From an uncultured Janibacter sp. (GTDB lineage Bacteria > Actinomycetota > Actinomycetes > Actinomycetales > Dermatophilaceae), in assembly GCA_946222495.1 (NCBI GenBank), contig CAMICF010000176.1:1-6435 (forward strand): 6,435 nucleotides of DNA, read 5' to 3'. The position numbers were made by a program, and so were the translations under genes. Below, one piece after another: positions 1 to 6,175 of this stretch. The stretch's first letter is position 1. Each line of letters opens with the position of its first letter. The notes below the pieces were generated by a model that was not told the origin of the DNA, made no database searches, and saw nothing but the letters and a program-made list of their open reading frames with translations.

Positions 1-912
1 GGCGGGCTCGACGCCGACCAGGTCCTCGCCCTGGCTGCCGCGGCGGAGTCAGACAGCGAGCACCCGCTCGCCAAGTCCATCGTCACCGCCGCGAAGGAGA
101 AGGGACTCAGCCTGGAGCGGGCCACCGGGTTCTCCTCCTCACCCGCGGTCGGGGTCACCGCAACGGTCGCTGGCCAGGAGATCCGCGTCGGTGGCCCCCG
201 GCTGCTCCAGCAGACTGCCCAGCAAGAGGTCGATACGGCCAAGGAGTGGCGCTCCGAAGGCGCGATCATCCTGCACGTCCTGCGCGACGGGCACGTGGTC
301 GGCGGCCTGAGGCTCGCCGACGAGATCCGCCCGGAGTCACGCGACGCCGTCGACGCCCTGCACGCCCTCGGCGTAGAGGTCGTCATGATCACCGGAGACG
401 CCGAGGCCGTCGCCAACGAGGTCGGCCGGGAGCTCGGCATCGACCGCGTCTTCGCCGGCGTGCGGCCCGAGGACAAGTCCGCCAAGGTCGCCCAGCTGCA
501 GCACGAGGGCAAGAAGGTCGCCATGGTCGGCGACGGCGTCAACGACGCCCCGGCTCTGGCCCAGGCGGACGTCGGCATCGCGATCGGTGCCGGAACCGAT
601 GTCGCCATCGCCTCGGCCGGGGTGATCCTGGCCAGCTCAGACCCCCGCAGCGTCCTCTCGGTCATCCAGCTCTCCCGCGCCGCCTACCGCAAGATGAAGC
701 AGAACCTGTGGTGGGCCGGTGGGTACAACCTGATCTCCGTGCCCCTGGCAGCCGGGATACTCGCACCGATCGGATTCGTCCTGCCGATGTCGGTCGGCGC
801 AATCCTGATGTCCCTGTCCACCGTCGTCGTGGCCCTCAACGCCCAGCTCCTGCGACGCATCGACCTCACCCCGCAAGCCAGTACCCGCTCCGTCTTGGAA
901 CGCCAGAAGTGA
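1..912 (+). CDS. Heavy-metal P1B-type ATPase, C-terminal fragment (CopB-like), cut by left edge
   Basis: This is the last 303 residues of an inner-membrane metal-efflux pump that uses ATP to export a soft metal, probably copper or silver. Numbering from the first codon in the window, I see the P1B signature HP (H21-P22, within SEHPLAKS), T131-G132-D133, the P-domain hinge GDGVNDAPA from residue 178, and two C-terminal membrane helices with Y242-N243 in TM7 and MSLST (270-274) in TM8. MSxST in TM8 is described for the CopB (P1B-3) group, whereas CopA has MxxSS, so I favour CopB-like. The diagnostic CPH/CPC of TM6 and the DKTGT phosphorylation site lie upstream of the window. In the N-domain the usual GxG is A49-V50-G51, a small deviation. 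The stop lies 11 bp before the CsoR-type gene, so the two are probably co-transcribed. I am sure of the family and less sure of the metal. Confidence 0.95.
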   Translation, partial: GGLDADQVLALAAAAESDSEHPLAKSIVTAAKEKGLSLERATGFSSSPAVGVTATVAGQEIRVGGPRLLQQTAQQEVDTAKEWRSEGAIILHVLRDGHVVGGLRLADEIRPESRDAVDALHALGVEVVMITGDAEAVANEVGRELGIDRVFAGVRPEDKSAKVAQLQHEGKKVAMVGDGVNDAPALAQADVGIAIGAGTDVAIASAGVILASSDPRSVLSVIQLSRAAYRKMKQNLWWAGGYNLISVPLAAGILAPIGFVLPMSVGAILMSLSTVVVALNAQLLRRIDLTPQASTRSVLERQK

Positions 913-923
913 AGGACACCCCC

Positions 924-1247
924 ATGACCCCCGACACCACCGACGACACCGGCGCCGCAGCCCATCAGCACGGCTACATCAGCGACAAAGACCGCTACCT
1001 CGCCCGCATGAAGCGCATCGAGGGTCAAGCCCGCGGCATCGCCAACATGATCGACGACGAGAAGTACTGCATCGACATCCTCACCCAGGTCTCCGCCCTC
1101 ACCCGAGCCCTTCAAGGCGTGGCCACCGGACTGCTCGACGACCACCTCAAGCACTGCGTCCTCGACGCCGCCAAGCTCAGCGACGAGGCCGCCATCGAGA
1201 AGATCCAGGAAGCCACCAACGCCATCAACCGGCTCGTGCGCTCCTGA
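924..1247 (+). CDS. csoR: CsoR/DUF156-family copper-sensing transcriptional repressor
   Basis: This 107-aa all-helical protein belongs to the CsoR/RcnR (DUF156) family, cytosolic repressors that release operator DNA when they bind metal. The family core starts near residue 23 (YLARMKRIEGQARGI). The ligand set is complete: C49, preceded by Y48 as in Mycobacterium tuberculosis CsoR, then H74 and C78. The spacings of 25 and 4 equal those of M. tuberculosis C36-H61-C65, so Cu(I) is the best guess for the effector. The N-terminal tail contains H14 and H16. The ATG at 924 has a purine-rich site (GAAGGA, 911-916) overlapping the stop codon of the upstream ATPase, which suggests translational coupling. 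Its place directly after a metal ATPase fits autoregulation of the cluster. I could not identify its operator, which is probably upstream of the window. Other sulfur- or metal-sensing DUF156 members are possible, but the intact C-H-C set argues for copper. Confidence 0.93.
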   Translation: MTPDTTDDTGAAAHQHGYISDKDRYLARMKRIEGQARGIANMIDDEKYCIDILTQVSALTRALQGVATGLLDDHLKHCVLDAAKLSDEAAIEKIQEATNAINRLVRS

Positions 1248-1285
1248 GCCCGACCCGACCTACACCCCCAACGGGAAGAGAACCC

Positions 1286-1804
1286 ATGGCCCGCTTCGAA
1301 CCGCTGACCCCGGAGACCGCCGTCGGCGCCTCCCGAGCACTGCTCGGCGACCTCGTCGAGCGTCACGGCACCGTAGGCGAGATGGTTGCCACGATGGCGA
1401 CCTCACCGGCTGTCCTGGGCGGCTACCTCGGTCTGAGCAAGGCCATGCGCCGATCAAAGCTCGATCGCACGACCAGCGAACTGATCTCGATCGCGGTGCA
1501 AGAGCAGCAAGGATGCGGCCTCTGCCTGGCCTCGCACATCGAGGCAGCCAGGTCGCTCGGCGTCGCCGACTACGAGATCGAGCTCGCCCAGCTGGGCACC
1601 GCGAGCCGCGCGGATCTGGCCGCGATGATCGCGCTCGGCCTCCAGGTCTACCGCGAGCCGAGCTCGATCACCGACGAGCAGATCGACCAGCTCCGCGCCT
1701 TCGGCTACAGCGACCGCGCGATCGCCGACGTGGTCGGGATCGTCTCGCTGAACATCCTCACCGGAGCGTTCAACCTCGTCGCCGGGCTCACCCCGGGCAA
1801 CTAG
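1286..1804 (+). CDS. Carboxymuconolactone decarboxylase / AhpD-like alkylhydroperoxidase family protein
   Basis: This 172-aa protein has the AhpD-type redox motif E73-x3-C77-x2-C80-x3-H84 (EQQGCGLCLASH) in the CMD helical fold. In AhpD the two cysteines and the conserved Glu and His form a proton relay for peroxide reduction, so a thiol-dependent peroxidase or disulfide reductase role is more likely than true carboxymuconolactone decarboxylation. No aromatic-catabolism gene is nearby. The length is typical for single-domain family members. There is no signal peptide or membrane segment, so it should be cytosolic. The ATG at 1286 is preceded by GGGAAG (1273-1278) at good spacing, and the gene begins 38 bp after the CsoR-type gene, so the two probably share a transcript. 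In this context it may relieve oxidative or thiol stress caused by copper, but that is inference. The physiological substrate cannot be read from the sequence. Confidence 0.9.
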   Translation: MARFEPLTPETAVGASRALLGDLVERHGTVGEMVATMATSPAVLGGYLGLSKAMRRSKLDRTTSELISIAVQEQQGCGLCLASHIEAARSLGVADYEIELAQLGTASRADLAAMIALGLQVYREPSSITDEQIDQLRAFGYSDRAIADVVGIVSLNILTGAFNLVAGLTPGN

Positions 1805-1924
1805 CCCCACCACTCGACGCTGCCTCCGGGAGCCAGACGGCGCTCCGCAGCGCGGAAGGCCGGGCCTGCCCAACGCCGCTTCCCGTCACCGACACCCACC
1901 ACAGAAGACGAAGGATGACCAGCC

Positions 1925-2866
1925 ATGGGCGCAGGACACAACCACGGCCCCTCGGCCGATGGGCCCGGGCACCCCGAAGACTTCCGTAAAAAGCTCTGGA
2001 CCGCGTTCTCGATCACCGCAACGATCGTCCTGGCCCAGGCAATTGGCTCGGTCGTCACCGGCAGCCTCGCGCTGCTCACCGACACCGCACACGCGATCGC
2101 CGACGCATCCGGTCTCCTCGTCGCCCTGATCGCCGCGACCCTCACGCTCAGGCCGGCAAGCCCCGAACGTACCTGGGGATTTCGCCGGATCGAGGTCATC
2201 GCCGCACTGGGCCAATCGGCACTGCTTCTGGTCGTGGGAACCTACGCCGCCGTGGAGGGCACCCGCCGGCTCTTCGAACCCCCCGAGGTCCCCGCAACCG
2301 AGCTGCTCGTCTTCGGAATCATCGGGCTCCTCGCCAACCTCGTAGCGATCACCGTCCTGGCCTCGAGTCGCGACGCCAACCTCAACATGCGCGCCGCCTT
2401 CCTCGAGGTGCTCAACGACGCCCTCGGCTCCCTCGGGGTGATCATCGCCGCGCTCGTCATCTCCACCACCGGGTTCATGCAAGCCGACGCCATCGCGGGC
2501 CTGTTCATCGCGGCACTCATCGTGCCCCGGGCGTTCACCCTCATGCGCGAGACGCTCCACGTGCTCATGGAGTTCACGCCCAAGGAACTAGACCTCGACC
2601 AGGTCCGCCACCACATCCTGGCCCTCGACCACGTCAAGGACCTCCACGACCTGCACGCCTCGACCGTGGCAACCGGCCTGCCGACACTGACAGCCCACGT
2701 GGTCGTCGACGACGAGTGCTTCTCCGACGGACACGCAGCCCGGACGCTACAAGCAATCAAGAAATGCGTTGCCGAACACTTCGAGATCGCGGTGAACCAC
2801 AGCACCTTCCAGATCGAGACCTCGAACATCGCCAACCACGAACCAGCCACGGTCAAGCACGACTGA
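1925..2866 (+). CDS. CzcD-like cation diffusion facilitator (CDF) metal efflux transporter
   Basis: This 313-aa inner-membrane antiporter of the CDF family probably exports Zn(II), Co(II) or Cd(II) in exchange for protons. About six hydrophobic helices span residues 26-203, followed by a cytoplasmic domain (about 215-300) of the kind that dimerises and binds metal in this family. The TM2 metal site is H56-x3-D60 (DTAHAIAD), with D53 one helical turn away. The TM5 site is E161-x3-D165 (EVLNDALGS), where many zinc CDFs have His; CzcD-type proteins commonly carry Glu here. The N-terminus has H5, H7 and H16, a modest His-rich tail. The ATG at 1925 is chosen because AAGGA (1911-1915) lies 9 bases upstream. 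An earlier ATG at 1915 is in another frame. A 120-bp gap separates it from the AhpD-like gene, so it may have its own promoter, though I found no convincing element. The metal is inferred from family only. Confidence 0.93.
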   Translation: MGAGHNHGPSADGPGHPEDFRKKLWTAFSITATIVLAQAIGSVVTGSLALLTDTAHAIADASGLLVALIAATLTLRPASPERTWGFRRIEVIAALGQSALLLVVGTYAAVEGTRRLFEPPEVPATELLVFGIIGLLANLVAITVLASSRDANLNMRAAFLEVLNDALGSLGVIIAALVISTTGFMQADAIAGLFIAALIVPRAFTLMRETLHVLMEFTPKELDLDQVRHHILALDHVKDLHDLHASTVATGLPTLTAHVVVDDECFSDGHAARTLQAIKKCVAEHFEIAVNHSTFQIETSNIANHEPATVKHD

Positions 2867-3069
2867 CCACCGTCCCTCTCCCAGGGCGGCCCGTGGATCG
2901 GTCTGGGGGTACCGGGCGGGTCAGGCCCAGGGGTCTGGGGTGAGTCGGTCGGTGGTCTCGACGGTCTGCCCCGCTCCCCTCGGTGTTCGAGCTCCGGGGT
3001 GGGTCGGTCCCGTGGTGACCTCGGTCTACCCGCAGAGCAACTGCCCGAAGGTAATTGGAAGGGACGAGG
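2867..3069 (+). repeat. Non-coding junction with recurring TCGGTC motifs
   Basis: These 203 bp lie between the metal cluster and the SIR2/CRISPR-like block. The + strand is rich in G and T runs. TCGGTC occurs at 2898, 2945, 3004 and 3021, and GGTCTGGGG occurs as a direct repeat at 2900-2908 and 2932-2940. A minus-strand reading frame crosses the region, but it is a low-complexity Arg/Pro/Ser/Thr product that looks like a shadow. I see no strong hairpin with a T-run, so a classical terminator is not supported. The stretch may hold the end of the metal transcript and the promoter of the next block, or mark an insertion boundary. Confidence 0.45.
3057..3063 (+). promoter_or_regulatory. Ribosome binding site fixing the GTG start at 3070
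   Basis: GGAAGGG lies 6 bases before GTG 3070. It is the strongest Shine-Dalgarno match in this region and is the reason I prefer 3070 over the in-frame TTG at 3055, which it overlaps, and over the ATG at 3247, which is poorly preceded. Confidence 0.6.
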
Positions 3070-3609
3070 GTGGACGACGAATCAGTCGCCGCAGCATGGG
3101 TAGGGGTGATGGCCGGCCTGGGTTCTCTCGCGCTCGGGTTGGTCAACCTCAACCGGTCTCGGACACGTGCGGTCGTCGAACACGTCCGCAGAACTGGCAG
3201 TAGTTCGTGGGAGACGCGACGACCACGACGCGCGAAGTATGAGGTCATGGACATCCACGAGGTACCGATCACCGGCCCCCGCTACAACATCGGGGCAGAC
3301 GGACGGTGCGGCGTCAGCCGTGTGCAGATCGCCCGCACGATCGCCCAGTACTACGGCTGGGTCGAGCGCGACGGACAGGTCTGTCGACGAAGCGAGCTCG
3401 GAGGTGATGTGATCGCTGAGAGCGACACCGAGCTGGGCGACGCGATGCGCGCACTCGGTTGGATCAGCGACCCCGGGTACCCCGTGTGGTCCGATCTGCC
3501 GGGCCTGGAGACGCGGGCCGCTGACCAGGTCAGCCGCAACCTCACCGGGGTCGGGGCTGGATCGAGTACGGGCGTCCGCCATGACCAGGGCCCCTGGCCC
3601 GCACCGTAA
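3070..3609 (+). CDS. Unrecognised protein with possible N-terminal membrane segment, upstream of SIR2 gene
   Basis: I do not recognise this 179-aa product. Residues 7-27 (from AAAWVGVMAGLGSLALGL) form one hydrophobic stretch that could be a membrane anchor, followed by a basic linker (about 29-57, many Arg). The central part (about 60-145) looks like a folded domain, with YNIGADGRCGVSRVQIART at 72-90, which could be a short helical domain, and an aromatic-rich stretch around YYGWVERDGQVC. The tail after about residue 155 is Gly/Ser-rich and probably disordered. Third-position GC is high in the middle and lower in the first 60 codons, so the start is less certain than the core. The stop is 73 bp before the preferred SIR2 start on the same strand, so they may be expressed together. 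It could be a partner of the SIR2 protein or an unrelated accessory gene. Confidence 0.6.
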   Translation: MDDESVAAAWVGVMAGLGSLALGLVNLNRSRTRAVVEHVRRTGSSSWETRRPRRAKYEVMDIHEVPITGPRYNIGADGRCGVSRVQIARTIAQYYGWVERDGQVCRRSELGGDVIAESDTELGDAMRALGWISDPGYPVWSDLPGLETRAADQVSRNLTGVGAGSSTGVRHDQGPWPAP

Positions 3610-3668
3610 GACTGGGTCACCGCAGCCTGAGGCCGAGTTCGATCAACCAGTGCCGCGACTCCACACCT

Positions 3669-3674
3669 GGGAAG
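3669..3674 (+). promoter_or_regulatory. Ribosome binding site for the SIR2 gene
   Basis: GGGAAG lies 8 bases before ATG 3683. This favours 3683 over the in-frame ATG at 3581, which has no purine-rich site, would overlap the end of the preceding gene by 29 bp, and would add 34 residues of Pro-rich, non-domain-like sequence. Confidence 0.6.
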
Positions 3675-3682
3675 ATCCTTCT

Positions 3683-5473
3683 ATGGCCACCTCGACCACG
3701 CTCGATCCCGCGGTGACTCTGGCTACCTCGATGCACGCCCAGCCTGGGGTGTACGCGCTGCTACTCGGCTCCGGAGTGTCTCGGGCGGCCGAGATCCCCA
3801 CCGGTTGGCAGATCGTCAGCGACCTCGTCACCCGAGTCGCCGCGCTCGCCTCACCCGACGACGTCGACGCAGCGCGAGCAGACCCAGAGACCTGGTGGCG
3901 GGAGCACTACGCCGGCGAGCTGGGCTACTCCACCTTGCTCGAGCGGTTGGCCCCTACCCCCGCAGGTCGTCAGGCCCTGATCGACCAGTTCTTCGACCGC
4001 TCCGACGACGAAGAGGAGGAGGAACACGTCAAGCGGCCCACCGCCGCGCACCGCGCGATCGCGCAGCTCATCAAGAGGGGCGCTGTCCAGGTCGTCATCA
4101 CCACCAACTTCGACCGCCTCCTCGAGGACGCGCTCGTCGAGGTCGGGGTCACCGCAACCGTCCTGGCCCGCGCCGAGGCGGTGGCCGGCATGGCACCGTT
4201 GGTCCGCGGCGGTGTGACCATCGTGAAGGTTCACGGAGACCGCAAGGACGTCACCACTCTCAACACCGAGGGCGAGCTGGCTACCTACTCTCCCGAGTGG
4301 GAAGGTCTCCTGGCGCAGATCTTCGACGAGTACGGGCTGGTCGTCGCCGGCTGGTCAGCCGACTGGGACCCCGCCCTGGCCCGAGCCGTCGAGAGTGCCC
4401 CAAATCGCCGCTATCCCCTCTACTGGGACAGCCGCAGCAGCCAAGGCGAGACCGCTCAGCACCTCATCACCGCCCGTGTGGGTCAGGTCATTCAAGCCCC
4501 GGATGCGGACACCCTCTTCACCACGCTTCGGGACAACCTCGAAGCCCTCGACCGGATCGCACGACCTCCTCTGGCCACCGAGATGGCCATAGCCCGCCTC
4601 AAGAGGTACCTACCCGACCCCGTGCGCCGGATCGACCTGCACGACCTGGTCATGGACGAGGTCGACGCCGTCATCGAGACCATCGCCAACCAGCCCGTCG
4701 TGAGCAACGACGTCACCCAGCTCGGGACGAACCTCGACGCCTACACCTCAGCGGCAGACACCCTTCTACGTCTCCTGGCCGTCGGCACCTGGCACGACGA
4801 CGGCACCCACGACGACCTCTGGGTCGACGCTCTCCAGCGCCTCGTCGACGCCGGCACCGCCCCCTTGTCCTCTGCGACGTCGACCCTCGAGCATGCCCGC
4901 CGCTACCCCGCGCTCCTCGCCACCCTCGCCATGGGCATGACCAGCACTGCCCGCGGCCGCGAGGGACTGCTCCTGCGCCTGCTGACCGAGCCGCACGGAC
5001 CCACGATGATGGGGACCGGGGTCGAGCTCCCCGCCGCGCTCCTGCTCGACTACTACCGGGTCCTCGAGCACGAACCCCTCAAGGCGTTGCTCAAGCAGCG
5101 CTCAGGCAGCGCGTGGGTCTACCCCGCCAGCCACCTGGCGAAGGAGACCCTCGAGCCCATCACGCGGGACCTGATCCCGCAGAGCCGCTTCGTCAGGGGC
5201 TTTCACGGCGTGGAGTACCGGTGGGGACTGGTCGAAACCAACCTCCCTGACGGGAGCCGGCCCATGCCCGGCGAGCACATCGGCGAGACGGCGATCTACG
5301 CCGCCACCAGAACCGATGACGGATACATCTTCCAGACCGAGTTGGACTTCCGGGCCTCCCGCGACCTCGGCCCGTGGCACGAGGTACTGACAGAGCTCGA
5401 AGGGCAACCGATCGACCTGGACGACTACCTCATCGGCCACCGGGAGAAGCTTCAGCAGATGAGTCGCTGGTAG
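3683..5473 (+). CDS. SIR2-family NAD-binding protein, probable defence NADase, with unassigned C-terminal half
   Basis: This 596-aa protein has a SIR2-like N-terminal domain (about 20-285). Its motifs appear in order: G29-S30-G31-V32-S33-R34, the Rossmann NAD loop; T140-T141-N142-F143-D144, the TNFD element that includes the NAD-contacting Asn and Asp; H184 in KVHGD, the catalytic His; and GWSADWD (223-229), the GYSxxD-type motif. SIR2-like domains of this kind are known in anti-phage proteins (ThsA, DSR, SIR2-pAgo and SIR2-HerA systems), where they deplete NAD+ on infection. I infer the same activity here. An acidic run (about D108-E114) sits in a variable insert. The C-terminal half (about 295-596) is first mostly helical, then probably beta-rich from about 500. 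I recognise no family there; it could be a sensor domain. There is no signal peptide or clear membrane helix, so it should be cytosolic. It lies 48 bp upstream of the Csf1-like gene on the same strand. SIR2 assignment is firm; the defence role is inferred. Confidence 0.9.
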   Translation: MATSTTLDPAVTLATSMHAQPGVYALLLGSGVSRAAEIPTGWQIVSDLVTRVAALASPDDVDAARADPETWWREHYAGELGYSTLLERLAPTPAGRQALIDQFFDRSDDEEEEEHVKRPTAAHRAIAQLIKRGAVQVVITTNFDRLLEDALVEVGVTATVLARAEAVAGMAPLVRGGVTIVKVHGDRKDVTTLNTEGELATYSPEWEGLLAQIFDEYGLVVAGWSADWDPALARAVESAPNRRYPLYWDSRSSQGETAQHLITARVGQVIQAPDADTLFTTLRDNLEALDRIARPPLATEMAIARLKRYLPDPVRRIDLHDLVMDEVDAVIETIANQPVVSNDVTQLGTNLDAYTSAADTLLRLLAVGTWHDDGTHDDLWVDALQRLVDAGTAPLSSATSTLEHARRYPALLATLAMGMTSTARGREGLLLRLLTEPHGPTMMGTGVELPAALLLDYYRVLEHEPLKALLKQRSGSAWVYPASHLAKETLEPITRDLIPQSRFVRGFHGVEYRWGLVETNLPDGSRPMPGEHIGETAIYAATRTDDGYIFQTELDFRASRDLGPWHEVLTELEGQPIDLDDYLIGHREKLQQMSRW

Positions 5474-5508
5474 TGGGTCCGCTCGCTTCTGCACCACCGA
5501 GAGCCACA

Positions 5509-5514
5509 TAGTTT
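5509..5514 (+). promoter_or_regulatory. Weak candidate -10 element for the Csf1-like gene
   Basis: TAGTTT fits the TANNNT pattern of actinobacterial -10 elements, and a transcript starting about 7 bases downstream would begin near ATG 5522. That would make the mRNA leaderless and could explain the lack of a good Shine-Dalgarno site before this ATG. No recognisable -35 hexamer lies at the right distance, so the match may be chance. Confidence 0.25.
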
Positions 5515-5521
5515 GGACCAG

Positions 5522-6175
5522 ATGGATCCGGTAGCAGTCGCGTGGTCGGCATCTGCCTGCCCGGGATCGGACGATGCCGGCGAGATCGGCCGCTGCGCTA
5601 GGTGTCTGACCACCGCGGCGTTGACCCCCGTAGCTGCGGTGGTCAGCAACAAGTTCACCGGGATTACAGACTGGTCCGACCCACGCGGATCGGGGCTGTG
5701 CCCGGCATGCACGTGGGCCTACCGCACCACCACACTGCGCCGGCAGATGCTGCTAGTCGACCGCACCCACTCCCAGCTGACCGAACTCGAGCCGGCGCAG
5801 CTGTACGCGCTCCTGAGCACCCCGGAGCCCCTCGGGGCGCACCTGGGGGTCTCGCTGCCGCTCGCGGGCCGCAAGCACGTGCTGCCGGCCGCGCAGTGGG
5901 GTCGCATCTGCGTGGACGGCACGACGATCCCGTGGAGCGCGCAGGACGCAGGCAGGCTTGTCCGAGTCGCCGCTCTGCGCAGCGCCGGCGTCGCGGCCGC
6001 GCGGCTGGCCGAGGACGCACCACCATGGTCTGCTGTGCGCTCGGCGGCACCCACCGATCGTCTGTTGATCATGGAGCACTGGCAGGCTCTGGAGCCGTGG
6101 CGACGACGCCGGCTCTGGCTCGACGTCGCCATCGCCGTGACCCACCCGAACCGCCCTCGAGGAGGTGCATCGTGA
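5522..6175 (+). CDS. csf1: Csf1-like zinc-finger protein, probable type IV-B CRISPR-Cas Cas8-like subunit
   Basis: This 217-aa protein has an N-terminal four-cysteine site C25-x2-C28 ... C60-x2-C63 (GRCARC and GLCPACTWAY). A VSNKFTG segment (41-47) and a short loop lie between the cysteine pairs. This layout, and the later GRKHVLP motif (116-122) with a Trp-Gly pair just after it (W126-G127), match my memory of Csf1, the reduced Cas8-like subunit of type IV CRISPR-Cas complexes. The C-terminal part is helical and Ala/Arg/Trp-rich, with no visible nuclease motif. Family members are usually of about this size. It overlaps the next gene by 4 bp, the tight coupling expected of an operon of complex subunits. 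The start is uncertain: ATG 5522 has no clear ribosome site, and an in-frame TTG at 5513 has GAGAG 9 bases upstream. The assignment rests on pattern recall; an unrelated zinc-ribbon protein is the alternative. Confidence 0.68.
   Translation: MDPVAVAWSASACPGSDDAGEIGRCARCLTTAALTPVAAVVSNKFTGITDWSDPRGSGLCPACTWAYRTTTLRRQMLLVDRTHSQLTELEPAQLYALLSTPEPLGAHLGVSLPLAGRKHVLPAAQWGRICVDGTTIPWSAQDAGRLVRVAALRSAGVAAARLAEDAPPWSAVRSAAPTDRLLIMEHWQALEPWRRRRLWLDVAIAVTHPNRPRGGAS
6159..6165 (+). promoter_or_regulatory. Strong ribosome binding site for the GTG start at 6172
   Basis: GAGGAGG lies 6 bases before GTG 6172, inside the last codons of the Csf1-like gene. It is a near-perfect Shine-Dalgarno sequence and supports both the GTG start and a real gene running off the right edge. 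Confidence 0.75.

Noticed and set aside
246..923. Long + strand frame running into the CsoR-type gene from position 246
   Set aside because: The part before 924 is an Arg/Pro-rich frame shadow of the P-type ATPase. The CsoR family domain begins only after ATG 924.
1805..1924. Possible hairpin GGAGC-(8 nt)-GCTCC after the AhpD-like gene
   Set aside because: The stem is only 5 bp, the loop is long and there is no T-run, so it is not supported as a terminator.
1886..2856. Minus-strand open frames opposite the CDF gene
   Set aside because: They are shadows of a clear CDF transporter; their compositions (Gly/Glu/Asp-rich or Ser/Arg-rich) show no domain signature.
2853..3272. 139-codon minus-strand frame across the junction
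   Set aside because: It is rich in Arg, Pro, Ser and Thr with no motif, overlaps a better + strand gene and has no convincing ribosome site.
3581..3682. 34-residue N-terminal extension of the SIR2 protein from ATG 3581
   Set aside because: No ribosome site precedes it, it would overlap the upstream gene by 29 bp, and the added sequence is Pro-rich with no domain character. ATG 3683 has a proper GGGAAG site.
3805..5250. 481-codon + strand frame overlapping the SIR2 gene
   Set aside because: Its product is almost entirely Arg, Pro, Gly and His, typical of an alternate frame in high-GC DNA, while the SIR2 frame contains ordered NAD-binding motifs.
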